53,397 nt of DNA from Anaerolineae bacterium (GTDB lineage Bacteria > Chloroflexota > Anaerolineae > Anaerolineales > Villigracilaceae). The notes under the pieces were generated by a model that did no database searches, was not told the DNA's origin, and was given only the letters and a program-made list of their open reading frames with translations. The stretch covers positions 1-53,397 of the forward strand of contig JAKLPV010000116.1 in NCBI GenBank assembly GCA_022013685.1, read 5' to 3'. Within the stretch, counting starts at the first letter, position 1; each line of letters starts with the position of its first letter. This document shows, in pieces, positions 15,279 through 22,831 of the stretch. The translations under genes were made by a program, and so were the position numbers.

Positions 15279-16021
15279 TTGACTTAAAAGAAATCCTTGC
15301 CCAAACTGAAGCTTATCTGCGCGAACTTCCGCCTGCACCCCCGGCGTTGGCTGTGCCTTCTGGCGCTGAATTAGCCGGTTGGATCGACCATACTGCCCTG
15401 AAAGCCGAGACAACTGCTTCACAGGTGATGAACTTGTGCCAGGAGGCCCGTCAGCACAAGTTCGCGACAGTGTGTGTTAATCCTGGCTATGTCCCCCTGG
15501 CCGCTGGAGTTTTGCGTGGCAGCGAAGTGGGAATTTGCTCGGTAATTTCCTTCCCACTCGGGGCGCATTTGCCCTCGTTCAAAGCGGTCGAGGCGAAAAT
15601 GGCGATCGATGCGGGCGCGACCGAGATCGATATGGTCGTCAATATTGGCGCGCTCAAGGCCGATGCGCTCGAATTGGTTTATGAAGATGTCAGGGCGGTG
15701 GTAGAGGCCAGCCATGCCCATGAGGTACATGTCAAGGTCATTCTTGAGATGTGTTACCTCAACCAGCGAGAGAAGATTGCCGGATGCCTGATCTCGAAAG
15801 CTGCCGGCGCCGATTTTGTCAAAACCTCGACCGGTTTCGGCCCCTCGGGAGCAACGGTCGAAGATGTTTCGTTGATGCGGCGCGTTGTCGGCGCGCAGGT
15901 GGGGGTCAAGGCGGCAGGTGGGATACGCAGCCTTGCCGATGCGTTGGCGATGATTCAGGCCGGGGCCAATCGGCTGGGAGCCAGTGCCGGAATTTCTATC
16001 TTGCAGGAGGCCGGCGTATGA
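15275..16021 (+). CDS. deoC: Deoxyribose-phosphate aldolase
   Basis: Class I aldolase that cleaves 2-deoxyribose-5-phosphate to glyceraldehyde-3-phosphate and acetaldehyde in deoxynucleoside breakdown. Seen in 248 residues: WIDHTALKAETT near residue 35, FPLGAHLPSFKAVEA near 92, EIDMVVNIGAL near 112, Schiff-base Lys in VKVILEMCYL near 150, FVKTSTGFGPSGAT with the second active-site Lys near 180, and KAAGGIRSLADA near 210. The start overlaps the lepB stop (ATGA), and the stop overlaps the next gene's start in the same way. Confidence 0.95.
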   Translation: MIDLKEILAQTEAYLRELPPAPPALAVPSGAELAGWIDHTALKAETTASQVMNLCQEARQHKFATVCVNPGYVPLAAGVLRGSEVGICSVISFPLGAHLPSFKAVEAKMAIDAGATEIDMVVNIGALKADALELVYEDVRAVVEASHAHEVHVKVILEMCYLNQREKIAGCLISKAAGADFVKTSTGFGPSGATVEDVSLMRRVVGAQVGVKAAGGIRSLADALAMIQAGANRLGASAGISILQEAGV

Positions 16022-16320
16022 GCGAAGAACTGCAAGCCAAGCGGTCCCCTTCCTTTACCTGTCACCAGTGTCAGGCCGGGTTGATGAATTTGCAATTTAT
16101 CACTTATTTCACCTGGTTGGACGATGAATTGGTAACTGTGCCCAATTTCCCGGCCTGGATCTGTGATGTCTGCGGCAGACGCGAGTACGATGGCCGGGCG
16201 GTCAACTGGCTTTCAACCTTGCTTAGCCCGAATGCCGGGCATTCAGCGCGTAAACCGCGCCTGGTTCGCCCGCGCCTGCGCCGCCGCACTGGCCATCTTG
16301 CGCCGCCATCCGAACAGTGA
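16018..16320 (+). CDS. Zinc-finger protein, YgiT-like
   Basis: Small protein of 100 residues with two CxxC pairs, FTCHQCQAG near residue 13 and WICDVCGRREYDGRAV near residue 49, in the spacing of YgiT-type zinc fingers (MqsA N-terminal domain), followed by a very basic tail (RKPRLVRPRLRRR). No toxin partner of the MqsR type is next to it, so an antitoxin role is not supported. The start is ATG 16018, which overlaps the deoC stop. The basic tail suggests nucleic-acid contact, which is inference. Confidence 0.65.
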   Translation: MSEELQAKRSPSFTCHQCQAGLMNLQFITYFTWLDDELVTVPNFPAWICDVCGRREYDGRAVNWLSTLLSPNAGHSARKPRLVRPRLRRRTGHLAPPSEQ

Positions 16321-16326
16321 GCAGCC

Positions 16327-16872
16327 ATGAGCATGGATAAACCTACCGGCACAAATCGCTTTATTTCTGCTGATTTTTTTACACCCAGTTATCGCATTGT
16401 TGGCAAAGTTGCTGTGCCCTCGACCGGATTGATGGGCCTGTTGTCTGACCCGATGAATTCTTTTGTTGAAATTCATGATGCGCGTCTGGCGCGCCTGCAT
16501 ATGCCAACCAAATTGGTTGACCATTACCAGTCGGTGCGGGTGGTGAAAGCTCAGTTGTTTGCCATTTGCCTGGCGCGGCGCGAAGATCTAGGGCCTCAGG
16601 CGATAGCGCGCGGCGGTTATGTGCGTGTGGCAGACTACCCAATCCGTGTCACAACATCGATCTATGATTTGACCGGTACGATTGAATGGTCTGGGCGTTT
16701 TGATTTTTCTGTTATTATCGCTGATAGTTCTCGCGAATTTGTGCCGATTTATGATACGCTCCTGACCGCCATCCTTATTCCGGCCCTGAAAGTGGACAGC
16801 CCGGCTATGCTCTTCAATCGCAAGCACGTTGACTTAATTGCGCTCAAAAGCAATCGTGTCGATGAACCGTGA
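16327..16872 (+). CDS. Conserved hypothetical protein, 181 residues
   Basis: I do not recognise the family. It is a soluble protein predicted as mixed alpha/beta with several beta strands (GYVRVADYPIRVTTSIYDL, GRFDFSVIIADSSREFVPIYD) and no signal peptide, cysteine cluster or membrane segment. It starts six bases after the zinc-finger gene, in the same direction, so it probably belongs to the lepB-deoC transcription unit. The tRNA-Glu promoter begins 26 bases after its stop. Confidence 0.6.
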   Translation: MSMDKPTGTNRFISADFFTPSYRIVGKVAVPSTGLMGLLSDPMNSFVEIHDARLARLHMPTKLVDHYQSVRVVKAQLFAICLARREDLGPQAIARGGYVRVADYPIRVTTSIYDLTGTIEWSGRFDFSVIIADSSREFVPIYDTLLTAILIPALKVDSPAMLFNRKHVDLIALKSNRVDEP

Positions 16873-16897
16873 GTTTTGAAAAAGGCATTGAAAATGC

Positions 16898-16926
16898 TTG
16901 ACCGTTGCAAAAGTGGGTGATAGAAT
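16898..16926 (+). promoter_or_regulatory. Sigma-70 promoter of tRNA-Glu
   Basis: TTGACC (16898-16903), 17 bp, TAGAAT (16921-16926), placed 24 bases before the tRNA. Confidence 0.75.
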
Positions 16927-16950
16927 ACAGCCCGCTCGACAAAAAGGAAT

Positions 16951-17023
16951 GCCCCCATCGTCTAGTGGACTAGGACGCAGCCCTTTCAAGGCTACGACCG
17001 GGGTTCGAATCCCCGTGGGGGCA
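16951..17023 (+). tRNA. tRNA-Glu (anticodon TTC)
   Basis: A full cloverleaf can be drawn: acceptor arms GCCCCCA (16951-16957) and TGGGGGC (17016-17022), D arm, anticodon stem AGCC/GGCT with loop CTTTCAA, T arm GGGG-TTCGAAT-CCCC, and discriminator A at 17023. The anticodon TTC reads Glu codons. CCA is not encoded. It has its own promoter and terminator. Glutamyl-tRNA is also the substrate of the C5 heme route that this genome uses (see hemL). Confidence 0.95.
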
Positions 17024-17052
17024 CTACTTATTAGCACAATTGAAATATGGCA

Positions 17053-17092
17053 ATGCAAAGCACCCCGCCGTTATCGGCGGGGTGCTTTGCAT
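17053..17092. terminator. Strong intrinsic terminator after tRNA-Glu
   Basis: Arms 17053-17070 and 17075-17092 form a perfect 18-bp stem with a TTAT loop, followed by TTTT on the plus strand. It can also stop transcription arriving from the converging minus-strand genes. Confidence 0.9.
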
Positions 17093-17151
17093 TTTGGGGC
17101 AGGCGCAAAAACTTACCGCCTGTACAGCAAAGAAGATGTTTTGCAAGCGGA

Positions 17152-17886
17152 TTATTTCATGAGCGCGTGTTTGTCGAAAGTCATCAAACTTACACCTTGT
17201 ACTTGTCGAAAGGACGCCCCCTGTCCGATGGTTCGCAGGGCTGCTATTTCGTCGATAACGCGCGCGCCAGAGAGTATGGTCGCGCCGTGCTCAAACAGTA
17301 TTGGCGAAAGTGGCGTACTAGGCCCTAATATCATTACCGTTGTACCCGGCTGGCAGAGCGACAGCAAACCATCCAGCGTGTGATTGAGTAGAGTCATGCC
17401 TGTGATAGCGACTACGTCGGCCTGGGGCAGCAAATCGGCGGCGGCGCTGGCGGGGTATTCGCCAGCGACCGGGTGCTGTTCAATGACCCAGAGTTGGGAG
17501 GCTGCTTCGCGCAGTTGGGGAATGAAGGGAAAATGACCGATTAGGGCCACATTTTTACCGCGTCCGCGTTCGGCCAGTACCTGGCCCGCATTAATCGGCA
17601 TGCTTTGGTTTTCATCCATACCCAGCAAGGAATTTATCGCTGCGACTCCGATGCTGACCTCGAGCGGGTTTTCGGATCGGGCCAGTTCCGCCAATTCAAG
17701 GGCTGATTTTTCGTGCAGGCGGCCAACATCTCGAACGGAAAAGTGACCATGCGGGTAGCTGCCCGTCAGGGTGGAGGCCAGGCCGCCATAGCGGGAGCAG
17801 ACGCAAGTCCAGTGTGCTCCGACCAGAAGTTCGCGAACGGGGGCGTCGTGTTGAATTGAATCCAGTAACTCATTTAGGATCGTCAT
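17152..17886 (-). CDS. DUF364 domain protein (putative metal-chelation type)
   Basis: Member of the DUF364/DUF4213 family, 244 residues, thought from structures to be heavy-metal chelating or Rossmann-like but without a proven reaction. Seen: GAHWTCVCSRYGGLAS near residue 25 and SVGVAAINSLL-type text near 80 (DUF4213 part), then the DUF364 part with GKNVALIGHFPFIPQLRE, WVIEQHPVAGEYPASAA, and VAITGMTLLNHTLDGLL. I chose ATG 17886 with GGAAGG upstream. It overlaps the end of the AhpD-like gene by 17 bases, so the two are cotranscribed. Family members often sit with metal or molybdenum genes, in line with the metal island that begins at 18.6 kb. Confidence 0.78.
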   Translation of the reverse strand: MTILNELLDSIQHDAPVRELLVGAHWTCVCSRYGGLASTLTGSYPHGHFSVRDVGRLHEKSALELAELARSENPLEVSIGVAAINSLLGMDENQSMPINAGQVLAERGRGKNVALIGHFPFIPQLREAASQLWVIEQHPVAGEYPASAAADLLPQADVVAITGMTLLNHTLDGLLSLCQPGTTVMILGPSTPLSPILFEHGATILSGARVIDEIAALRTIGQGASFRQVQGVSLMTFDKHALMK

Positions 17887-18460
17887 TTTGCCTTCCAAAA
17901 ATCAAGCGTGTGATTATGTCAAACGGCATAATCACAAATACGCCTAGAATGACGCCGATTTCATCGAAAAAACGGCTTTGAGCGGCAGGCTGGCCAACCA
18001 GACGGCTCAGGATGGCGTCAAGGGTATTGCCATACAGGTTGCCAAAGGTGATCATGCGCAGGTAGGCCAGGATATCGCGGGATGTGTCAGGCCCGTAATA
18101 GGCGAGCAGACGTTCCTGGGCGCTGGGGCCGGGCCTGCAATTTGACTCGGCATAGTGCTGGGAAAAAGCCAGGGCAACGGCTTCATGTTCGGGGAAAGCG
18201 CCCAACTCGCCGCTTAGTAAATATTGTAGCTCTGTTTCGCTCACGCCGGCTGCGAGGGCTGCGCGCGAGTGCCCATAATTGCAATAACGACAGCCGTTGA
18301 CGCGTGTCACGGTCAGCATAATTTTTTCGGCAAAGGCCCGGTTGATGCGGTTCCTGCGCGAGGCGGCGCGAAGATCATCAATATGATCCAGGATATCGTG
18401 GATGGCAATTGTGAAGGCAGGTAGGGTGTAAATCCGCTTATTGAAGGTTGATGGTTGCAA
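17870..18460 (-). CDS. Carboxymuconolactone decarboxylase/AhpD-like protein
   Basis: AhpD-type protein of 196 residues. The CxxC-x3-H signature is complete (GCRYCNYGHSRAAL near residue 55), which in the family gives thiol peroxidase or disulfide reductase activity. A C-terminal hydrophobic segment (GVILGVFVIMPFDIITRLIF) may touch the membrane. The start is TTG 18460 with AAGGA eight bases upstream. A minus-strand TATAAT (18504-18499) is visible upstream, with a poor -35. It is divergent to the PadR gene. Confidence 0.8.
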   Translation of the reverse strand: MQPSTFNKRIYTLPAFTIAIHDILDHIDDLRAASRRNRINRAFAEKIMLTVTRVNGCRYCNYGHSRAALAAGVSETELQYLLSGELGAFPEHEAVALAFSQHYAESNCRPGPSAQERLLAYYGPDTSRDILAYLRMITFGNLYGNTLDAILSRLVGQPAAQSRFFDEIGVILGVFVIMPFDIITRLIFGRQNDDPK

Positions 18461-18593
18461 AGGGTTTTGTCCTTGGTGAAAGATGGCTTGGTAGCTTCAT
18501 TATAGTATGGGATTTTATTGGTTGTTATAACCATTATATTAGTTATTATCGATATTTTTAGTGCAAAAATACCAATTTATTAGATTTTTTCTA

Positions 18594-18626
18594 TTGACTT
18601 AATGTCTATAGCGTAGTAAGCTATAG
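18594..18626 (+). promoter_or_regulatory. Promoter with inverted-repeat operator before padR-type gene
   Basis: TTGACT at 18594-18599 can act as -35; the -10 at 17 bp is weak (TAAGCT). Overlapping it, CTATAGC (18606-18612) and GCTATAG (18620-18626) form a perfect 7-bp inverted repeat with a 7-bp spacer. PadR regulators usually bind such dyads over their own promoter, so autoregulation is likely. Confidence 0.6.
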
Positions 18627-18639
18627 AAGAAAGGATGTG

Positions 18640-19023
18640 ATGCTTATGCCCGGTGGACGTGGATTTGGTCAGGGTCGCGGAGGCGGCAGACGGAAAATGT
18701 TTTTCCTCGAATCGTGCCTGCTGGTGTTGCTGCACCGCGAACCAGGCTACGGTTACAGCCTGATGGACGGACTGCGGGAGTTCGGCTTCGAGGCCGATCA
18801 GATGGATATCAGCATCCTTTATCGCGCGTTGCGCGACCTGGAAACTGCCGAACTGGTGGTTAGTTCGTGGGACGAAAACAGCCTTGGCCCGCAGCGCCGC
18901 ATGTATACGATTACTCCCTTGGGCGAAACAACCCTGGCAGGGTGGGTTGAATCTTTGCGCCAACGGCGCAGAGAACTGGAAGCACTTGAAGCGGCATATG
19001 ATGCCGTAAGAAGCGGCAAATGA
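18640..19023 (+). CDS. PadR family transcriptional regulator
   Basis: Winged-helix repressor of the PadR type, 127 residues, with an N-terminal Gly/Arg-rich stretch. The HTH region is seen in CLLVLLHREPGYGYSLMDGL, DISILYRALRDLETAELVVSSW and RRMYTITPLGE; a short C-terminal helix for dimerisation follows. AAAGGA lies just before ATG 18640; ATG 18646 is an alternative start. A perfect dyad covers its promoter. The gene leads a run of genes for ferredoxin-type ATPases and NifX-like proteins, where PadR regulators are commonly found, so it probably controls that island. Confidence 0.85.
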   Translation: MLMPGGRGFGQGRGGGRRKMFFLESCLLVLLHREPGYGYSLMDGLREFGFEADQMDISILYRALRDLETAELVVSSWDENSLGPQRRMYTITPLGETTLAGWVESLRQRRRELEALEAAYDAVRSGK

Positions 19024-19049
19024 AGTCAATGGCAGAAAGGAGAAATATC

Positions 19050-19295
19050 ATGCCATTCAACAATGGAACGGGTCCGAACGGACAAGGGCCTCGCAGCGGG
19101 CGAGGTGCGGGTAACTGCGTTGGGCAAGGTGGCGCAGGGCGTCCCTTTGGCTTGGGACGCGGTCAGCGCGGCGGTGGCCGCGGGCGCGGACTGGGTGTCA
19201 ATGCTGGCCAGGGTAATTCCTGGATACAAACCCAACTCAATGAACTGGGTGCCGCCATCCAAAAACTGACGGAACGCTTGAATGACAACAAGTAA
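19050..19295 (+). CDS. DUF5320-like Gly-rich small protein
   Basis: Small protein of 81 residues whose start (MPFNNGTGPNGQGPRSGRGAG) resembles the DUF5320 pattern of a Gly/Arg-rich N-terminus followed by a helix (IQTQLNELGAAIQKLTERL). Such proteins occur next to NifX-like and MinD-type ATPase genes in anaerobes, but their function is unknown. AAAGGAG lies upstream of ATG 19050. A short in-frame extension to 19020 overlapping the PadR gene is less likely. Confidence 0.72.
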   Translation: MPFNNGTGPNGQGPRSGRGAGNCVGQGGAGRPFGLGRGQRGGGRGRGLGVNAGQGNSWIQTQLNELGAAIQKLTERLNDNK

Positions 19296-19399
19296 CCGCC
19301 AAAATTACGGTAAGGGCGGCTAACGCCCGCACAATCCTGAACGAGATAACGATTTTTAAATTCGGACGGGCCGCACATCCTGCTACAAAAGGAATCATC

Positions 19400-19777
19400 A
19401 TGAAAATCGCAATATCTATTAGCGGCAATAAACTCGAATCCCCCTTTGACCCGCGCTTTGGGCGCGCCGCAGCCTTTTGCCTGGTCGATAGCGAAACCGG
19501 CGCATGGACCGCTCACGAGAACCCGGCCCTTTCCACTTCTGGCGGGGCGGGTGTCCAGGCTTCACAATTTGTTGCCAAACTGGGCGCCCAGGCGGTGATC
19601 AGCGGGGCTTATGGGCCGAATGCTTTTGATACGCTGTCGCCGGCCGGGATTGAGATGTATCTCGCCCCAACCGGCGAAACGCTCTCTGCCGCCGATGTAT
19701 TGAAGCTGTTCAATGCGGGGAAATTAAGTAAGACCGAAGCCGCCACCCACGCCGGCCACCACGGAGGCCAGCACTAA
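19400..19777 (+). CDS. NifX/NifB-like dinitrogenase iron-molybdenum cofactor family protein
   Basis: Small metallocluster-binding protein fold, 125 residues. The N-terminal MKIAISISGNKLESPFDPRFGRAAAF is the family signature, followed by ASQFVAKLGAQAVISGAYGPNAFDTL and a His-rich tail (HAGHHGGQH). In nitrogen fixers this domain carries FeMo-cofactor precursors; no nif genes are in view here, so a general Fe-S or metal-cluster role is more likely. Its TAA overlaps the ATG of the next gene by one base. A second copy is at 22335. Confidence 0.88.
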   Translation: MKIAISISGNKLESPFDPRFGRAAAFCLVDSETGAWTAHENPALSTSGGAGVQASQFVAKLGAQAVISGAYGPNAFDTLSPAGIEMYLAPTGETLSAADVLKLFNAGKLSKTEAATHAGHHGGQH

Positions 19778-20727
19778 TGCGCCTCGTCGTTGCCAGCGGG
19801 AAAGGCGGAACCGGTAAAACCACTGTCGCCACCAGCCTGGCGCTGGTGGCCGGCGATGCTGTCCGCTTTCTCGATTGTGATGTGGAAGCGCCCAACGCTG
19901 CGCTTTTTCTCGCTCCCAAGCTGGAAACGCGCAAAGAAGTTGGTATTCAACTACCAGTAGTGGACGAGGCGCTCTGCACCCACTGCGGACGCTGCGCCGA
20001 AGTCTGCGAGTTCCACGCGATTGCTGTCATCGGCAAAAAAACGTTAATTTTTCCGGAGCTTTGTCATGGCTGTGGCAGTTGTACGCTCATCTGCCCCGAA
20101 AAAGCGATCAGTGAGCGGCTTGATGTGATGGGTGTGCTCGAAGGCGGCTTTACATCTGAAGGCATTGATTTTGCCCAGGGTGTGATGAATGTCGGCGAGC
20201 CGATGGCCGTGCCGATACTTCGGGAACTGAAAAAGTGGAAGCCAATGTCATTGCGAGCCGCCCTGAGCGGAGCGGTCTTCAGCGAAGTCGAAGGGCGGCG
20301 AAGCAATCTGCCTGGCAACAACGTTGCTTCGGGGGAGAACGCCCCTCGCAATGACATCGAAATTCGGGATTCGCCTCCCGGCGCTTCCTGTCCGGTGGTC
20401 GAGACGATGCGCGGCTCAGACTTTATCCTGCTTGTTACCGAACCAACACCCTTCGGCCTGCATGACCTGAAACAGGTGGTTGGCATTACCCGTGAGCTGG
20501 GTATCCCGTCCGGGGTCATTATTAACCGCGATGGGATTGGCAACAACGCTGTCGAAACCTACTGCGCCGAAACCGGACTACCGGTTTTGATGCGCATCCC
20601 GATGGAGCGGCGCTTCGCCGAAGGGATTGCGCAAGGGAAAACGCTAATTCAGGTAGAGCCGGAATATACCCGCCAGTTCCGGCATATCCTAATGCAAATT
20701 GCGGATATGCTGGCGCGGCAAAGCTGA
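19777..20727 (+). CDS. MinD/Mrp-type P-loop ATPase with inserted ferredoxin domain, carrying a repeat insertion
   Basis: Deviant-Walker ATPase of the MinD/NBP35 superfamily, 316 residues. Seen: SGKGGTGKTTVATSLA at the N-terminus, a 2x[4Fe-4S] ferredoxin insert (CTHCGRCAEVCEFHAI and CHGCGSCTLICPEKAI, residues about 67-110), and the SPPGASCPV switch region near residue 205. Between residues about 155 and 195 the protein is encoded by a palindromic repeat (20247-20355): RAALSGAVFSEVEGRRS and following residues are not family sequence. The frame stays open through the repeat, so a longer but possibly working protein is made. Related clusters pair two such ATPases with NifX and DUF59 proteins for cluster assembly or delivery. 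Confidence 0.87.
   Translation: MRLVVASGKGGTGKTTVATSLALVAGDAVRFLDCDVEAPNAALFLAPKLETRKEVGIQLPVVDEALCTHCGRCAEVCEFHAIAVIGKKTLIFPELCHGCGSCTLICPEKAISERLDVMGVLEGGFTSEGIDFAQGVMNVGEPMAVPILRELKKWKPMSLRAALSGAVFSEVEGRRSNLPGNNVASGENAPRNDIEIRDSPPGASCPVVETMRGSDFILLVTEPTPFGLHDLKQVVGITRELGIPSGVIINRDGIGNNAVETYCAETGLPVLMRIPMERRFAEGIAQGKTLIQVEPEYTRQFRHILMQIADMLARQS
20247..20355. repeat. GTCATTGCGAG palindromic element inside a reading frame
   Basis: GTCATTGCGAG at 20247 is mirrored by CTCGCAATGAC ending at 20355. The internal GAAGCAATC is typical of this element, and a CCCTGAGCG/AAGTCGAAGGG palindrome (20260-20296) is nested inside. The 109-bp element is translated without a stop. Confidence 0.85.
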
Positions 20728-20738
20728 AGGGAAAAATC

Positions 20739-21128
20739 ATGCCACAATTAGTCAAAGGCGGTAAATGGGTTTTTGGTTGGGTGGTGGTTGGCCCAGGTCA
20801 TGAAGTTTGCGTGCCACCTGAAGCCTACGCTGAGTATGGCTTTAGGCCGGGTGACGTGGTATTTTTCATGAAAAGCAGCCGGAGTTCAGGCGGATTTGGG
20901 TTGGGAAAACAGGAGATTTTGGCTGCATCACCTATCCTGTCCCGCCGATTGGCTCAGGGTATCGTCACATCCGAAGGATTGGTTCATTTACCGCCCGAAG
21001 TGGCGATACAGCCCGGTGAGCGCTTGCTGGTTGTCCGTGGCAGCGGGCTGGCATTGGGATTTTTACAACAGGGGCCAATCTGCGACGAAGCGCTGAGACA
21101 CCCGGAATTGGAAACCTTTATCCCATGA
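20739..21128 (+). CDS. AbrB/SpoVT-like protein with two half-barrel repeats
   Basis: Protein of 129 residues without close recognition. Two similar blocks are visible: VCVPPEAYAEYGFRPGDVVF then GFGLGK, and VHLPPEVAIQPGERLLVV then ALGFL. The PPE..(x)..GxRPGDxV pattern is like the swapped-hairpin AbrB fold, which binds DNA or acts as an adaptor. It is placed between two ferredoxin-type ATPase genes, overlapping the second by four bases, so it is probably part of the same complex or its regulator. The assignment is tentative. Confidence 0.55.
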   Translation: MPQLVKGGKWVFGWVVVGPGHEVCVPPEAYAEYGFRPGDVVFFMKSSRSSGGFGLGKQEILAASPILSRRLAQGIVTSEGLVHLPPEVAIQPGERLLVVRGSGLALGFLQQGPICDEALRHPELETFIP

Positions 21129-22015
21129 AACAACTCGTTATTCTCAGCGGCAAAGGCGGAACGGGCAAAACCAGCATCACGGCGGCTTTTGCCCATCTTG
21201 CAGCCAAAGGCCCGCTGGCTGGCAAGGTCATCCTGGCCGATGCCGATGTGGATGCCGCCAATCTGGAACTTGTCCTGCAACCGACCTTGGTCGAACAGCA
21301 GGATTTCAAAGGCGGCAAGGTAGCCGTTATCGACCAGGAAACCTGCGCCTCCTGTGGCGACTGCCAGGCGGTCTGCCGTTTTGATGCGATTAACTACGCT
21401 GACGGTTTGTACGTGGTTGACCCAATTGCCTGTGATGGCTGCGCAGCCTGTGTTTATCAATGCCCCACCGAAAGTATCAGCATGCGCGAGCAAATTGCGG
21501 GTCAGTTTTACTTCTCTGAAAGCCGCTATGGGCCGCTCTATCATGCCAATTTACTGCCGGGACAGGAAAACTCCGGCAAGCTGGTGACGCTGGTTAAGCA
21601 GCGCGCCCGCTTGCAAGCCCTGGATGAGAACCGCGAGCTGGTCATCGTCGATGGGCCGCCGGGGATTGGCTGCCCGGTCATTTCTGCGGTTTCTGGGGCA
21701 GATCTAGCGCTGGTGGTGGCCGAGCCGACCGTTTCAGGCGTACATGATATGCATCGGGCGCTGGATACGCTGAAGCATTTTGGCGTGCGAGCGCTGGTCG
21801 TCATCAATAAAGCGGATATCTTCCCGGCCGGGGCAGATGAGATCGAAGCGTTTTGCCACCAGCAGAGTATCGAAACCGTCGGGCGGATTCCGTTTGATTT
21901 AACGGTAGCCAGCGCGATGGTGGCGGGCGAAGCGGTCACAGCTTTCCAGCCGCAAGCCCCATCCAGCATCGCCATCCGCCAGGTGTGGGAAAGAGTATCC
22001 CGATTATTATCCTGA
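21125..22015 (+). CDS. MinD/Mrp-type P-loop ATPase with inserted ferredoxin domain
   Basis: Second ATPase of the pair, 296 residues and undisturbed. Seen: SGKGGTGKTSITAAFAHL, ferredoxin insert with CASCGDCQAVCRFDAI and CDGCAACVYQCPTESI (residues about 77-120), DGPPGIGCPVISAV near residue 180, and ALVVINKADIF near 225. It has the full family length, which allows comparison with the repeat-containing paralogue just upstream. Family members assemble or move Fe-S clusters or respond to redox state using ATP; the exact client is unknown. Confidence 0.9.
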   Translation: MKQLVILSGKGGTGKTSITAAFAHLAAKGPLAGKVILADADVDAANLELVLQPTLVEQQDFKGGKVAVIDQETCASCGDCQAVCRFDAINYADGLYVVDPIACDGCAACVYQCPTESISMREQIAGQFYFSESRYGPLYHANLLPGQENSGKLVTLVKQRARLQALDENRELVIVDGPPGIGCPVISAVSGADLALVVAEPTVSGVHDMHRALDTLKHFGVRALVVINKADIFPAGADEIEAFCHQQSIETVGRIPFDLTVASAMVAGEAVTAFQPQAPSSIAIRQVWERVSRLLS

Positions 22016-22042
22016 AACGTGACACCTGGAATCTAATACCCT

Positions 22043-22333
22043 ATGACCGACCTTGAAACCGCTATTCTGGAACGGCTAAAGACCGTGATCGACCCCGAAA
22101 CCAACATCGATGTGGTGCGGATGCGCCTGGTGGAAAACCTGTGGGTCGATGCGCTGGGCAAGGTGCGTTATACCTTCCGCCCGTCATCATTCGTTTGTCC
22201 CATCGCTGTCATGCTGGCGATAAATATCAAGAAAGCCGTAGCCGAAGTGCCCGGCGTCAAATCACAAGAAATCGCCATTGAAGGCTATTTGATGGCGGAA
22301 GACTTGGAAAAGCTAATCAACGAGGAGAATTAA
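22043..22333 (+). CDS. MIP18 family (DUF59) iron-sulfur assembly protein
   Basis: Small protein of 96 residues. The DUF59 core is visible (VIDPETNIDVVRMRLVENLW near residue 16, then CPIAVMLAINIKKAV with the conserved Cys). SufT/MIP18 proteins help deliver Fe-S clusters. It lies between the second ferredoxin-type ATPase and a second NifX-like gene, the last only two bases away, so it is part of the same operon. Confidence 0.85.
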   Translation: MTDLETAILERLKTVIDPETNIDVVRMRLVENLWVDALGKVRYTFRPSSFVCPIAVMLAINIKKAVAEVPGVKSQEIAIEGYLMAEDLEKLINEEN

Positions 22334-22334
22334 C

Positions 22335-22706
22335 ATGAAAATCGCAGTTACCGCAGAAAACAACAATGGTCTCGAAAGCCTGGTTGCCCAGCATTTTGGG
22401 CACGCGCCCTTCTTTATGCTGGTCGATGTTGAAAATGGCGAAGTGAGCGCCGTTGAAGCCGTTGCCAATCCGTTTGCCGAAGCGCACCAGCCGGGGCAGA
22501 TTCCTGATTTTATTCACCAACAAAAAGCGGATGTGATTTTGAGCGGCGGCATGGGCGGGCGCGCAATCGAGTTTTTCGAGCAGGCCGGCATAAAAGCCGC
22601 CACCGGCGCAACTGGCACCGTGCGCCAATCGCTAGAAAATTACTTGGGCGGCAAATTAAAAGCCGCCGCGCCCTGTGACGAAAGCGTAGCGCACGGGCAC
22701 GGGTAA
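22335..22706 (+). CDS. NifX-like dinitrogenase iron-molybdenum cofactor family protein
   Basis: Second NifX-type protein of 123 residues: MKIAVTAENNNGLESLVAQHFG, then ADVILSGGMGGRAIEFFEQAGI, and a short His-containing end. It follows the DUF59 gene by two bases. The pair of NifX-like proteins and the two ferredoxin-type ATPases suggest a repeated carrier/ATPase arrangement for metal-cluster handling. A heptad repeat tract begins directly after the stop codon. Confidence 0.88.
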   Translation: MKIAVTAENNNGLESLVAQHFGHAPFFMLVDVENGEVSAVEAVANPFAEAHQPGQIPDFIHQQKADVILSGGMGGRAIEFFEQAGIKAATGATGTVRQSLENYLGGKLKAAAPCDESVAHGHG

Positions 22707-22758
22707 ATCAGTAAGCAGTGAGAAGTTATCAGTGAGCAGTCGTTAACGACTGCTCACT
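22707..22758. repeat. Heptad repeats ending in a 28-bp perfect palindrome
   Basis: Five heptads of the A(T/G)CAGTG type run in phase from 22707 to 22741. The last ones lead into a perfect palindrome, 22731-22758, with 14-bp arms and no loop. There is no T run, so it is not a normal terminator, although it closes the operon. Confidence 0.75.
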
Positions 22759-22831
22759 GCACTGGCGCGAAATTTCTGTGTGGACTTTTCGAACAATTAA
22801 TCGATCGGCATTCCGAACATAAGGAGCAGCG

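Noticed and set aside
16018..16320. MqsA-type antitoxin
   Set aside because: The CxxC pairs fit, but there is no HTH domain and no toxin gene beside it.
19400..22706. Nitrogen fixation gene cluster
   Set aside because: NifX-like and NifU-like domains are present, but nifH, nifD, nifK, nifE, nifN and nifB are not.
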